Positions 1-5,173 are shown, counted from the first letter of the stretch. The stretch: DNA of 11,115 nucleotides from Thermacetogenium sp. UBA5472 (GCA_002426495.1 DIQC01000008.1:1-11115), one strand, 5' to 3'. The notes: generated from the sequence alone by a model not told the origin. Made by a program: numbers and translations.

Positions 1-29
1 TTTTATTAAGGTCCCCTCATTCCGCCAAC

Positions 30-44
30 TGGTGCCTGGCACCA
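30..44. repeat. 15-bp palindrome TGGTGCC-T-GGCACCA
   Basis: Perfect inverted repeat with 7-bp arms and a one-base centre. Its inner ten bases, GCCTGGCACC (34-43), recur at 1640-1649, nine bases after the stop codon of the WYL gene, without the full left arm. I recall sequences of this type as dispersed repeats in Clostridia genomes, but could not check that here. The flank at 50-78 (GAACC, then TCCCGCCCC and CTGTCACC) looks like a degenerate member of the GAACCGTCCCC repeat family described below; that link is weak. Confidence 0.6.
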
Positions 45-98
45 ACACGAAAGAACCCATACCGCTCCCGCCCCCTGTCACCACGCCCACGTCACGTT

Positions 99-194
99 TT
101 AGGAGAGCGTCAGCCTTCTGATGCCGCCTCTGGGGTCAGCCACATCCCCGATGTAGCGGGGAATTACATGCACATGCAGGTGAAATCCGTTTTT
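99..194 (-). pseudogene. C-terminal remnant of a HIT-family (histidine triad) protein
   Basis: The minus-strand frame ending at 99 encodes GFHLHVHVIPRY, then GD, then DPRGGIR. This matches the HIT-family active-site segment (HxHxHxx) and the following PRGGVR-type tail seen in many HIT nucleotide hydrolases and transferases. Only about 30 residues are recognisable, against about 110-140 in a full protein. The sequence ahead of it in the same frame (to a GTG at 314) shows no HIT features and has no SD site, so the N-terminal fold is missing. The most likely reading is a gene remnant left by deletion or rearrangement. A short functional protein is unlikely. The His-triad call is strong; the pseudogene status is inferred from the absent N-terminus. 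Confidence 0.6.
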
Positions 195-373
195 TTCGGC
201 ATTATTCCTTCGCTTGCGCTCCTGAGGACTATTAGTCAATAATACCATATTAAAGCAGGAATATATCATAAATAAAGCTATAGAGGCTTTAACAACATAC
301 ACGATTGTGCCCACGATCTAAGACACTAACCCCGACCAGAGGCTGAACATGGCAACTTTTTTTAATCAATGGA

Positions 374-409
374 AGGATTTTCTATCCTCTTTGTAGTATG
401 CAATATAAT
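374..409 (+). promoter_or_regulatory. Possible promoter and operator of the WYL regulator gene
   Basis: A perfect -10 hexamer TATAAT lies at 404-409, about 120 bases before the WYL start codon. No good TTGACA-like -35 is found at 16-18 bases; the region where it should sit is occupied by a small inverted repeat, AGGAT-tttct-ATCCT (374-388). An imperfect promoter with an inverted repeat across its -35 would fit a gene controlled by a bound regulator, possibly its own product. That is inference. The rest of 315-527 shows nothing else I recognise. Confidence 0.35.
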
Positions 410-527
410 AGAGATTTAGTCGATCCATAGCTGATGCTTGTGTTGGCGGAATTGGTGGTACTTAATGGCGATGAAGACCAAGAGAATGTCTTGTCATTTA
501 TTTTGAAGGCTAAGGGAGGCATATAAG

Positions 528-1631
528 TTGACTCGCTATCCCCGTACCGGTACTCAGCCGGAAACCCTTGTAAAAATACTGATCACCGTTATTGAGAAGA
601 CCCCCGCAGGTGGAGCCTCCATGGATGACCTGTTGGACGCTTATGCGGAGATTAACGACCACCGGCCTTCTGTAAGAACAATCTACCGCCTGATCAGGAG
701 ATTAAATCTTTTTTTTGATCCCTTGAGCTACGGGGAAAAACCGGAGCCAGGAGAAGTAAATCTTCCAGTAGAAGAAGCGAATGAGACAGTTAAGGGGGAA
801 AAAACCATCTGTAGCAGCAGGCGCAACCACAAGACATACTACACTATTCGCAACAAGAAGAATGTCCCATCGACTGGGGATGCCACCATGCTGGTGCTGA
901 GCATGTATCCCCAGCTGCGAGGTACGATGAAAAGCAGTATTGAAGCGGCCATGCACAGCATCTTTCGTAATTCACTTTCCGGATTAAGCACCTTTGCAGG
1001 CATTTTAAGTGAACTGGAGCATGTTGTCTATGTTTCCGGCGCCTTTCCCGCTAATCCGATGAAAAGCGATGTCATGATCCGAAAGATTCTGCTGGCCATC
1101 AAGGAGAAAAAGAGAGTGCGTATCAGCTATTTGCGCACCTATGACGGAACTGTCACTGAACGCCAGGTCGAGCCCCATGGCCTGCTGTGCCGTCTGAACA
1201 ACTGGTACCTCACCGGTCGCTGTACAATGCAGAACCAAAGGCGGGTTTTTTTGCTGCTCAATATACAGAACCTTACTGTGCTTGAAAACAGCTCTTACAG
1301 CATGCCTCCCGGGTTCTCCCTTAAAGAAACATATCAAGATGTTTGGGGCACCTGGACAGAGGATGATTGCGGGGAAATGGAAACCGTGCGCCTGGAAGTC
1401 TGTGCCGGCCCAGCGGAGCGCTTTAGACGCAACCTTTTTCATGAAAGCCAACAGGTCAGGGAACTCTCAGATGGAAGGCTTGAGGTAAGCTACCGGTTGA
1501 ATGGTGCCCAGGAGATGATCTCCTGGCTGATGAGCTGGGGAGACGCCGTGATAGTGCTTGAACCTACCTGGCTAAGGGAACAGCTCCTGGATAGGCTACA
1601 GGAAATTATGAACTGTTATCGACAAAAATAA
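528..1631 (+). CDS. WYL-domain transcriptional regulator (HTH-WYL-WCX)
   Basis: Predicted DNA-binding regulator of 367 residues and the only plus-strand gene here. Residues about 12-62 form a winged-helix/DeoR-like HTH (helical run ending VRTIYRLIRRLN). A polar linker (about 65-115) follows, then a helical middle part. The WYL domain covers about 183-255, with the diagnostic W226-Y227-L228 in the stretch HGLLCRLNNWYLTG. A WCX-type C-terminal domain covers about 285-362 (RFRRNLF..., then DAVIVLEPTWLREQLLDRL). WYL domains are known as ligand-sensing modules, often for nucleic acids or nucleotides, in regulators of DNA-damage, phage-defence and CRISPR genes. The target here is unknown because no such genes are next to it. 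The start is TTG, chosen because GGGAGG (514-519) lies eight bases upstream and the HTH begins soon after. No clear plus-strand terminator follows. It converges with folK. Confidence 0.85.
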   Translation: MTRYPRTGTQPETLVKILITVIEKTPAGGASMDDLLDAYAEINDHRPSVRTIYRLIRRLNLFFDPLSYGEKPEPGEVNLPVEEANETVKGEKTICSSRRNHKTYYTIRNKKNVPSTGDATMLVLSMYPQLRGTMKSSIEAAMHSIFRNSLSGLSTFAGILSELEHVVYVSGAFPANPMKSDVMIRKILLAIKEKKRVRISYLRTYDGTVTERQVEPHGLLCRLNNWYLTGRCTMQNQRRVFLLLNIQNLTVLENSSYSMPPGFSLKETYQDVWGTWTEDDCGEMETVRLEVCAGPAERFRRNLFHESQQVRELSDGRLEVSYRLNGAQEMISWLMSWGDAVIVLEPTWLREQLLDRLQEIMNCYRQK

Positions 1632-1639
1632 TAAGGGAA

Positions 1640-1649
1640 GCCTGGCACC
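1640..1649 (+). repeat. GCCTGGCACC half-copy after the WYL stop codon
   Basis: Ten bases identical to the centre of the palindrome at 30-44, placed nine bases downstream of the WYL stop. The complementary left arm is absent, so it does not form the same palindrome. It suggests a second, separate dispersed repeat type near gene ends in this genome. Confidence 0.4.
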
Positions 1650-1672
1650 GATAAAAAAAGAAGGCACACACT

Positions 1673-1702
1673 AAAACAAAAAACCAACTGCAATCAGTTG
1701 AT
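1673..1702 (-). terminator. Rho-independent terminator of folK / fol operon
   Basis: Read on the minus strand, ATCAACTG-attg-CAGTTGGT forms an 8-bp stem (one T-G wobble) with a 4-nt loop (1683-1702), followed directly by a T tract, TTTTTTGTTTT (1673-1683). It lies about 120 bases beyond the folK stop. On the plus strand there is no T tract after the stem, so it should not stop WYL transcripts. Confidence 0.65.
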
Positions 1703-1747
1703 CTGGCTTTCCCCTGCAGGAATCATATTATTATGTTGATGGCATTA

Positions 1748-1775
1748 GGCAAACGAAACGTCCCGCCCCTTTGCC
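1748..1775. repeat. Core-loop hairpin repeat, variant A (GGCAAA...TTTGCC)
   Basis: Perfect 6-bp arms GGCAAA/TTTGCC enclose a 16-base loop containing GAAACGTCCC, close to the GAACCGTCCCC core of the other copies. Arms and loop length follow the same plan with different arm sequence, so I count it as a diverged family member. It is in the same orientation as the copy at 1796-1824, 20 bases away. Confidence 0.55.
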
Positions 1776-1795
1776 ACCCTTCCTCAATAACTGAT

Positions 1796-1824
1796 TGACA
1801 CAAGAGAACCGTCCCCCTGTGTCA
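1796..1824. repeat. Core-loop hairpin repeat B at the folK stop codon (TGACACA...TGTGTCA)
   Basis: Perfect 7-bp arms TGACACA/TGTGTCA enclose AGAGAACCGTCCCCC. On the minus strand the repeat begins with TGA, which is the folK stop codon itself, so the end of folK and the start of the repeat coincide. No T tract follows the hairpin on the minus strand, so it is not an obvious intrinsic terminator. Confidence 0.8.
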
Positions 1825-2337
1825 GTAAAACAGCCTAATTTTTTCCGGGTCTCCTTTATGCTGCAGCATATCTAGGTGCTGCTGTGTTGAAATACCATCT
1901 GGGTGAATAAGATCAGGGGCAATTTCCCTCAAAGGCATCAGTACAAAACAGCGTTCATACATCCTGGGATGTGGAACAGTGAGCGAGGGAGTGTTAATAA
2001 TTCTGTTCCCATAGAGTAGAATGTCCAGATCAATCACTCGAGGGCCCCAATGTATCAGGCGTTTTCTCCCCAGTTTGTTCTCTATATCCTGAGTGAAACG
2101 AAGCAATTCGTCGGGCGCAAGTGTTGTTTCAATCTCTACCACCTGGTTGAGAAACCATCCCTGAGCCAGGTAACCCACAGGCTCAGTTTCATAAAGTGAA
2201 GAGGATTGAATGACCTTCACTGATTGATGAGCAGATAGCTCCCGACAGGCATCATCCAGATATTCCTGCCTATCTCCAAGATTGGAACCCATGCCCAAAA
2301 AAGCTTTCTCCTTCTTGTTCTTGCCCTGATCGACCAT
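1822..2337 (-). CDS. folK: 2-amino-4-hydroxy-6-hydroxymethyldihydropteridine pyrophosphokinase (HPPK)
   Basis: FolK transfers pyrophosphate from ATP to 6-hydroxymethyl-dihydropterin, making the substrate used by FolP; it acts in the cytosol. The 171-residue protein has the usual HPPK length and landmarks: FLGMGSNLGDR at 13-23, LYETEPVG at 48-55, FLNQVVEIET at 62-71, and the signature GPRVIDLDILLYG at 98-110 with the Mg-binding pair D103 and D105, then VPHPRM at 121-126. The ATG is supported by AAGGAGG seven bases upstream. The first ten residues (charged, Lys-rich) precede the usual start of the fold and are a short extension. It is the last gene of folP-folB-folK. The stop TGA lies inside repeat B, and the terminator at 1673-1702 follows. 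The 199-bp gap to folB is long for an operon and is filled with repeats. Confidence 0.95.
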   Translation of the reverse strand: MVDQGKNKKEKAFLGMGSNLGDRQEYLDDACRELSAHQSVKVIQSSSLYETEPVGYLAQGWFLNQVVEIETTLAPDELLRFTQDIENKLGRKRLIHWGPRVIDLDILLYGNRIINTPSLTVPHPRMYERCFVLMPLREIAPDLIHPDGISTQQHLDMLQHKGDPEKIRLFY

Positions 2338-2351
2338 CTCCAGGCCTCCTT

Positions 2352-2380
2352 AGAAGCAAAGAGACATTCTTTTTGCTTCT
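2352..2380. repeat. Strong hairpin just upstream of the folK SD
   Basis: AGAAGCAAA (2352-2360) pairs with TTTGCTTCT (2372-2380), and AGA/TCT inside extends the stem over a three-base loop. The one non-Watson-Crick position is G-T on the plus strand (tolerated in RNA) but A-C on the minus strand. A T-rich run (2377-2386) follows on the plus strand, so it looks more like a plus-strand terminator, although no plus-strand gene ends here. On the minus strand it abuts AAGGAGG of folK and could affect folK translation or protect the transcript. Confidence 0.5.
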
Positions 2381-2442
2381 TTTGTTATGCCGCAGTTTAC
2401 TGTGTTGCCCACTTGGCTTTCTTGGAAGCAAAGGGGGATTGG

Positions 2443-2520
2443 GGTTATGCAACAGGCACATAAAGGCCGGCCTGTACGCACACTATCCTGTCATGAAACA
2501 AGGGAAGGTTATGCAACAGG
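2443..2520. repeat. Direct repeat GGTTATGCAACAGG (2443-2456 and 2507-2520)
   Basis: The 14-base unit occurs twice, 64 bases apart. The second copy runs into the GAACCGTCCCC core of repeat C; the first does not and is followed instead by a palindrome, AGGCCGGCCT (2464-2473), inside ACAGGC...GCCTGT. The left unit may be a copy of the repeat's arm that lost its core, or a trace of duplication. Confidence 0.6.
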
Positions 2521-2537
2521 AACCGTCCCCAGTGCAT
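2511..2537. repeat. Core-loop hairpin repeat C at the folB stop codon (ATGCA...TGCAT)
   Basis: Arms ATGCA/TGCAT enclose ACAGGAACCGTCCCCAG. The right arm ends on the last base of the folB TAA stop codon. The first 26 bases are identical to 7946-7971 after ftsH, which shows that this sequence is dispersed. Confidence 0.8.
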
Positions 2538-2902
2538 TATCTCCTGATCTCTACAGCTACATCAGCAAAAAAACCTTTCAGCGGAGCATGTGGCTTCCTT
2601 ACCCTCACCAGCACCTCAGTTACCGGAAACTCTTCTAGCACTGACGCGGCAATGCGCTCCGCAACTGTTTCGATAAGCAAACAGGGCTCACCGGTAACGA
2701 TCTGCTTGGTCATTTCATAAACCAGGCTGTAATCAATAGTTTTAGTAAGGTCATCCTTTTCCCCGGCTTCCCGCAGATCACAAGACATCTCCAGATCCAC
2801 AATAAAAGGCTGCCCTAATTCCTGTTCAGCAGGCATCACACCATGATAACCATAGAACTGCATTCCATTCAGTATAATTCGATCACCTTGTTCACCCACC
2901 AC
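2537..2902 (-). CDS. folB: Dihydroneopterin aldolase (DHNA)
   Basis: FolB cleaves 7,8-dihydroneopterin to 6-hydroxymethyl-dihydropterin and glycolaldehyde, feeding FolK. The 121-residue product carries GMQFYGYHGV (13-22), the catalytic-site Glu in PAEQELGQ (E26), Tyr58 in TIDYSLVYE, the LIETVAERIA helix with E78, and Lys103 in RKPHAPLKG, which align with the S. aureus enzyme's E22, Y54, E74 and K100. The frame stays open to 3040, but that upstream part resembles no folate protein and contains repeats. The start is therefore one of two tandem GTG codons (2902 or 2899), 6 or 9 bases after AAGGAG. An ATG at 2904 is out of frame. It lies between folP (165-bp gap) and folK; the TAA stop is part of repeat C. 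Confidence 0.9.
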   Translation of the reverse strand: MVGEQGDRIILNGMQFYGYHGVMPAEQELGQPFIVDLEMSCDLREAGEKDDLTKTIDYSLVYEMTKQIVTGEPCLLIETVAERIAASVLEEFPVTEVLVRVRKPHAPLKGFFADVAVEIRR

Positions 2903-2930
2903 ATACCGCTCCTTCTCACCCGGGGCACAT

Positions 2931-2942
2931 GGACAGTTCTTG
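2931..2942. repeat. Degenerate inverted copy of the repeat core (GGACAGTTCTTG)
   Basis: On the minus strand this reads CAAGAACTGTCC, one mismatch from CAAGAACCGTCC in the repeat after the HD gene. It is in the opposite orientation to the other copies and its arms are not convincing, so it may be an eroded copy or chance. Confidence 0.3.
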
Positions 2943-2958
2943 CGTCCCACGTAACCAC

Positions 2959-2979
2959 CTAAACATTGACTATGTTTAG
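2959..2979. repeat. Perfect 8-bp hairpin CTAAACAT-tgact-ATGTTTAG upstream of folB
   Basis: Exact inverted repeat with a five-base loop in the folP-folB gap, about 57 bases upstream of the folB start. No T tract follows on either strand, so it is not an obvious terminator. It could be a protein-binding site, an RNA-processing hairpin or a repeat arm pair. Confidence 0.5.
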
Positions 2980-3051
2980 ATCCGGGAGACGGCAGGCTGT
3001 GTCTAATGTCCCCTACACATGATATTTCCCACCCGAACATCTTGTTCTTAC

Positions 3052-3079
3052 AACCAACGACTGACGACTAACCACTAAC
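3052..3079. repeat. Four imperfect heptamer repeats across the folP stop codon
   Basis: On the minus strand GTTAGTG, GTTAGTC, GTCAGTC and GTTGGTT follow one another without gaps. The first two units encode the end of FolP (Val-Ser-Gly) and its TAG stop; the rest are downstream. Each unit differs from the consensus GTTAGTC by at most two bases. Confidence 0.65.
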
Positions 3080-4276
3080 TATGGCTTCGGTCATGCGCAC
3101 GGCGCGGACAGATTCTTTCACATCATGTACCCGCACGATATCTGCCGCGCCCTGGGAAACCCCCCAAACAATGGTTGCCAGGCTTCCCTCTAAGCGCTGA
3201 TCCGGAGGGAGATTCAGTGTTTTACCGATGGTCGCTTTCCGCGAAGTGCCCAGCAGCATTGGTTTCCCTAAAGAGCGAAACTCCCGCAGATGGCGCATAA
3301 CCGTCAAGTTCTGCTGTGTATCTTTACCGAAGCCGATCCCTGGGTCAAGAATAATCTGCTCAGGCTTGACACCAGCATCTTGAGCGATAGCGACACTTCT
3401 GCGCAGGAAAGCAAAAATATCACCCATCATCTCTTCATATTCGATACCATCCTGGTTGTGCATGAGAATCACAGGCACATCATACTCAGCTGCTACAGCG
3501 GCAATTTCGGGATCACACTGGAACCCCCAGATATCGTTGATCATATGTGCCCCGGCATCTAGGGTTGCTCGTGCTGTTTCTGCTTTATAGGTATCTATGG
3601 AAATAGGAACTTTAATCTCCTGCACCAGCCGCTTCAACACTGGCAGCAGGCGGTGAACTTCTTCTTCTGCTGAGAGCGGTTCCTCTGACCAAGTGCTCGG
3701 ACGGGTGGATTCCCCGCCGAGATCGATGATATCGGCGCCTTCCTCCACCATTTGATGGGCATGCTCTACTGCCACCCCCGGATCAAAATACTTTCCCCCA
3801 TCGGAAAAGGAGTCTGGTGTCACATTCAGTATACCCATTACCAGAGTGCGCTCCCCCAGTGTCAGAGAAAGATCCCGGCAAGGCAGTGTCCTTACTTCCT
3901 TTTGCTCAATATTATCAAGGACATCCTGGATCTCATCTGCCAACTGACGCAGGCCGAAGGGCTGCATTTTGAGCTTTTTACAGAGTTCACGATACTGGCG
4001 CAGAGTCCCCATCAGCAGGACATCAGTATCAGCTACAGAGAAGTTACCAGCTCCCCTGCTGAGGGCAGCCTCGCCCCCTTTGGACAGCATCTCCTGTTTT
4101 AGAATAATAGCACCCTTGACGCTCAGTTTCTTGACTTTGATCACCCGGTGTACTGCCTTTGGTGTCATCCACTTGACACCGGGATTGTCACAGCCCACAT
4201 CAGCTAGAGCATGATAAGCGTCATCCCTGCTTTCAATCATCACAACTCGTAAATTATGATCCTTATTCCCCTTCAT
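3068..4276 (-). CDS. folP: Dihydropteroate synthase (DHPS) with N-terminal extension
   Basis: FolP condenses p-aminobenzoate with hydroxymethyl-dihydropterin pyrophosphate to dihydropteroate; it is the sulfonamide target. Catalytic TIM-barrel motifs are all present: MGILNVTPDSFSDGG (147-161), DLGGESTRP (185-193), SIDTYK (227-231), MINDIWG (245-251), DPGIGFGK (311-318), GTSRKA (343-348) and VRVHDV (381-386). At 402 residues it is about 120-130 longer than the usual 270-280, because residues 1-130 form an extra N-terminal region containing PKAVHRVIKVKKL and ILKQEMLSKGGEAA. I recall similar extensions in other Clostridia DHPS proteins; its role is unknown to me. The ATG at 4276 follows a purine-rich SD (GAAGGAAGGAA). 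It is the first gene of the fol operon with its own promoter. Confidence 0.95.
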   Translation of the reverse strand: MKGNKDHNLRVVMIESRDDAYHALADVGCDNPGVKWMTPKAVHRVIKVKKLSVKGAIILKQEMLSKGGEAALSRGAGNFSVADTDVLLMGTLRQYRELCKKLKMQPFGLRQLADEIQDVLDNIEQKEVRTLPCRDLSLTLGERTLVMGILNVTPDSFSDGGKYFDPGVAVEHAHQMVEEGADIIDLGGESTRPSTWSEEPLSAEEEVHRLLPVLKRLVQEIKVPISIDTYKAETARATLDAGAHMINDIWGFQCDPEIAAVAAEYDVPVILMHNQDGIEYEEMMGDIFAFLRRSVAIAQDAGVKPEQIILDPGIGFGKDTQQNLTVMRHLREFRSLGKPMLLGTSRKATIGKTLNLPPDQRLEGSLATIVWGVSQGAADIVRVHDVKESVRAVRMTEAIVSG

Positions 4277-4353
4277 TTCCTTCCTTCAACCATCCTTTAA
4301 CACAAACGCAGAATTTTTATCTCAGATACACTGGTTGTATAAAGTGGTGCCTC

Positions 4354-4382
4354 TGTATAGTGCACAGCCATCCACAAGTCAA
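4354..4382 (-). promoter_or_regulatory. Sigma-A-type promoter of folP-folB-folK
   Basis: On the minus strand TTGACT (4382-4377), a 17-base spacer and TATACA (4359-4354) give a near-consensus housekeeping promoter. The 5' leader would be about 70 bases. No tetrahydrofolate riboswitch or other known leader structure was recognised between it and folP. Confidence 0.65.
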
Positions 4383-4449
4383 GCAAGAAATCATGGTCAG
4401 CGAAGGTGTTTTCTATAGATGTTACAGTCAGCAGTAGAAATCTAATTGT

Positions 4450-4491
4450 GAAGAAAAGACCAATCACAAGAACCGTCCCCGTGATTGGTCT
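4450..4491 (-). terminator. Terminator of the HD gene formed by core-loop repeat D
   Basis: AGACCAATCAC (4457-4467) and GTGATTGGTCT (4481-4491) are perfect 11-bp arms around AAGAACCGTCCCC. On the minus strand the hairpin is followed by a T-rich run, TCTTTTCTT (4457-4449), giving an intrinsic terminator layout. The HD gene's TAG stop overlaps its first bases. It has the longest arms of the family and is the only copy with a T tract. Confidence 0.75.
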
Positions 4492-5014
4492 AGTAGATCA
4501 GGACCAGGTTGCCTGTTTCCATTATCGAAAACTTGTAGCACTTATGTTTGGCACTGCATTCATGACAGGCTCTGGATAGGTTATCAGCACGACTCAGCAA
4601 CTCCCCGAGCAGGGACATTCCTTCAATATGGGTTCTGTGCTCCCTGATTGCACGAACAACAACCCGGGTTTCTTTTTGGGAGAAACCCGCCCGTTCCAGA
4701 ATCTCTCTGGCTAATTCAGCCCCAATAACAGAATGATCCTCTCCCGTCTCATACTGACGCCATCTGCCCACATCATGAAGAATCCCGGCCGCATAGATTA
4801 CCTCTTTAGCTGACTGCAAGCCATCCAAGTCGCCTTCCTCGATTAGACTGGATAAACTGCCTGATTCCAGCACCAAAATATAAGTAATCCTTGCTACATC
4901 TACAAAATGCTGTAGGTCATGGTTACAGAACTCACGATACTCTTCTGCTTTTTTGTTCCTATTAAGACACTCCTGAAACAAAGGATCCCGTACAATGGCA
5001 TCGATGCGTTCCAT
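4490..5014 (-). CDS. HD-domain metal-dependent phosphohydrolase, small, Cys-rich C-terminus
   Basis: Predicted metal-dependent phosphohydrolase of 174 residues; substrate unknown. HD-superfamily ligands are visible in order: H32/H36 in NHDLQHFVDVAR, the H80-D81 doublet in GILHDVGRW, H94 in EDHSVIGAELA, H126 and H129 in REHRTH, and D144 in SRADNLSR. The C-terminus has three cysteines, C150-x2-C153-x5-C159, with two histidines, possibly an extra metal site. The family hydrolyses nucleotides or other phosphoesters, but nothing here decides which. The ATG follows AAGGAGAGG. It lies between fhs and folP, so a link to folate or nucleotide metabolism is possible from context only. It appears to be its own transcription unit: fhs terminator upstream, a weak promoter at 5047-5074, and a terminator directly at the stop. 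Confidence 0.85.
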   Translation of the reverse strand: MERIDAIVRDPLFQECLNRNKKAEEYREFCNHDLQHFVDVARITYILVLESGSLSSLIEEGDLDGLQSAKEVIYAAGILHDVGRWRQYETGEDHSVIGAELAREILERAGFSQKETRVVVRAIREHRTHIEGMSLLGELLSRADNLSRACHECSAKHKCYKFSIMETGNLVLIY

Positions 5015-5046
5015 CTACACCTCTCCTTGCCATATATTTTTCTTAG

Positions 5047-5074
5047 ACTTTAATTCTTGAACCTAGTTTATCAA
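5047..5074 (-). promoter_or_regulatory. Possible promoter of the HD gene
   Basis: On the minus strand TTGATA (5074-5069), a 16-base spacer and TAAAGT (5052-5047). The -35 matches five of six consensus bases and the -10 four of six. It sits between the fhs terminator and the HD gene SD, where a promoter would be needed. Confidence 0.4.
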
Positions 5075-5090
5075 ATACTAAAGAAAAAAG

Positions 5091-5116
5091 ATAGAAAAAA
5101 CCCCGATTTCTCGAGG
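5091..5116 (-). terminator. Rho-independent terminator of fhs
   Basis: On the minus strand CCTCGA-GAAA-TCGGGG (5116-5101) forms a 6-bp stem with one T-G wobble and a GAAA tetraloop, followed by TTTTTT and a further T-rich run. On the plus strand the wobble becomes a C-A mismatch, so the structure favours minus-strand transcripts. It lies about 50 bases after the fhs stop. Confidence 0.8.
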
Positions 5117-5143
5117 CTTTTTCTTATCATAGAAAACATATCA

Positions 5144-5173
5144 TTTAGAACAGTTTAGAACACTTTAGAACAG
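5144..5173. repeat. Three tandem 10-bp units at the fhs stop codon
   Basis: TTTAGAACAG, TTTAGAACAC and TTTAGAACAG follow directly. On the minus strand each unit reads (C/G)TGTTCTAAA; the first supplies the last codons Leu-Phe and TAA of fhs. Because ten is not a multiple of three, the three TAA triplets fall in three different frames. Confidence 0.85.

Noticed and set aside
195..314. Hydrophobic N-terminal part of the frame containing the HIT remnant, as a membrane protein
   Set aside because: GTG start without SD, AT-rich sequence that gives hydrophobic codons by chance, and no family match.
1005..1451. Minus-strand open frame of 148 codons opposite the WYL gene
   Set aside because: No recognisable domain and no good SD; it lies within the well-supported WYL coding frame.
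2903..3040. N-terminal extension of folB to an ATG at 3040
   Set aside because: The extra 46 residues resemble no aldolase, contain a perfect hairpin and a degenerate repeat, and a good SD lies just before the tandem GTG codons.
3052..3079. CRISPR-like array
   Set aside because: The seven-base units are gapless with no spacers; it is a simple tandem repeat.
4277..4353. Tetrahydrofolate riboswitch ahead of folP
   Set aside because: The predicted leader is only about 70 bases and none of the conserved pieces I know of that riboswitch class were recognisable.
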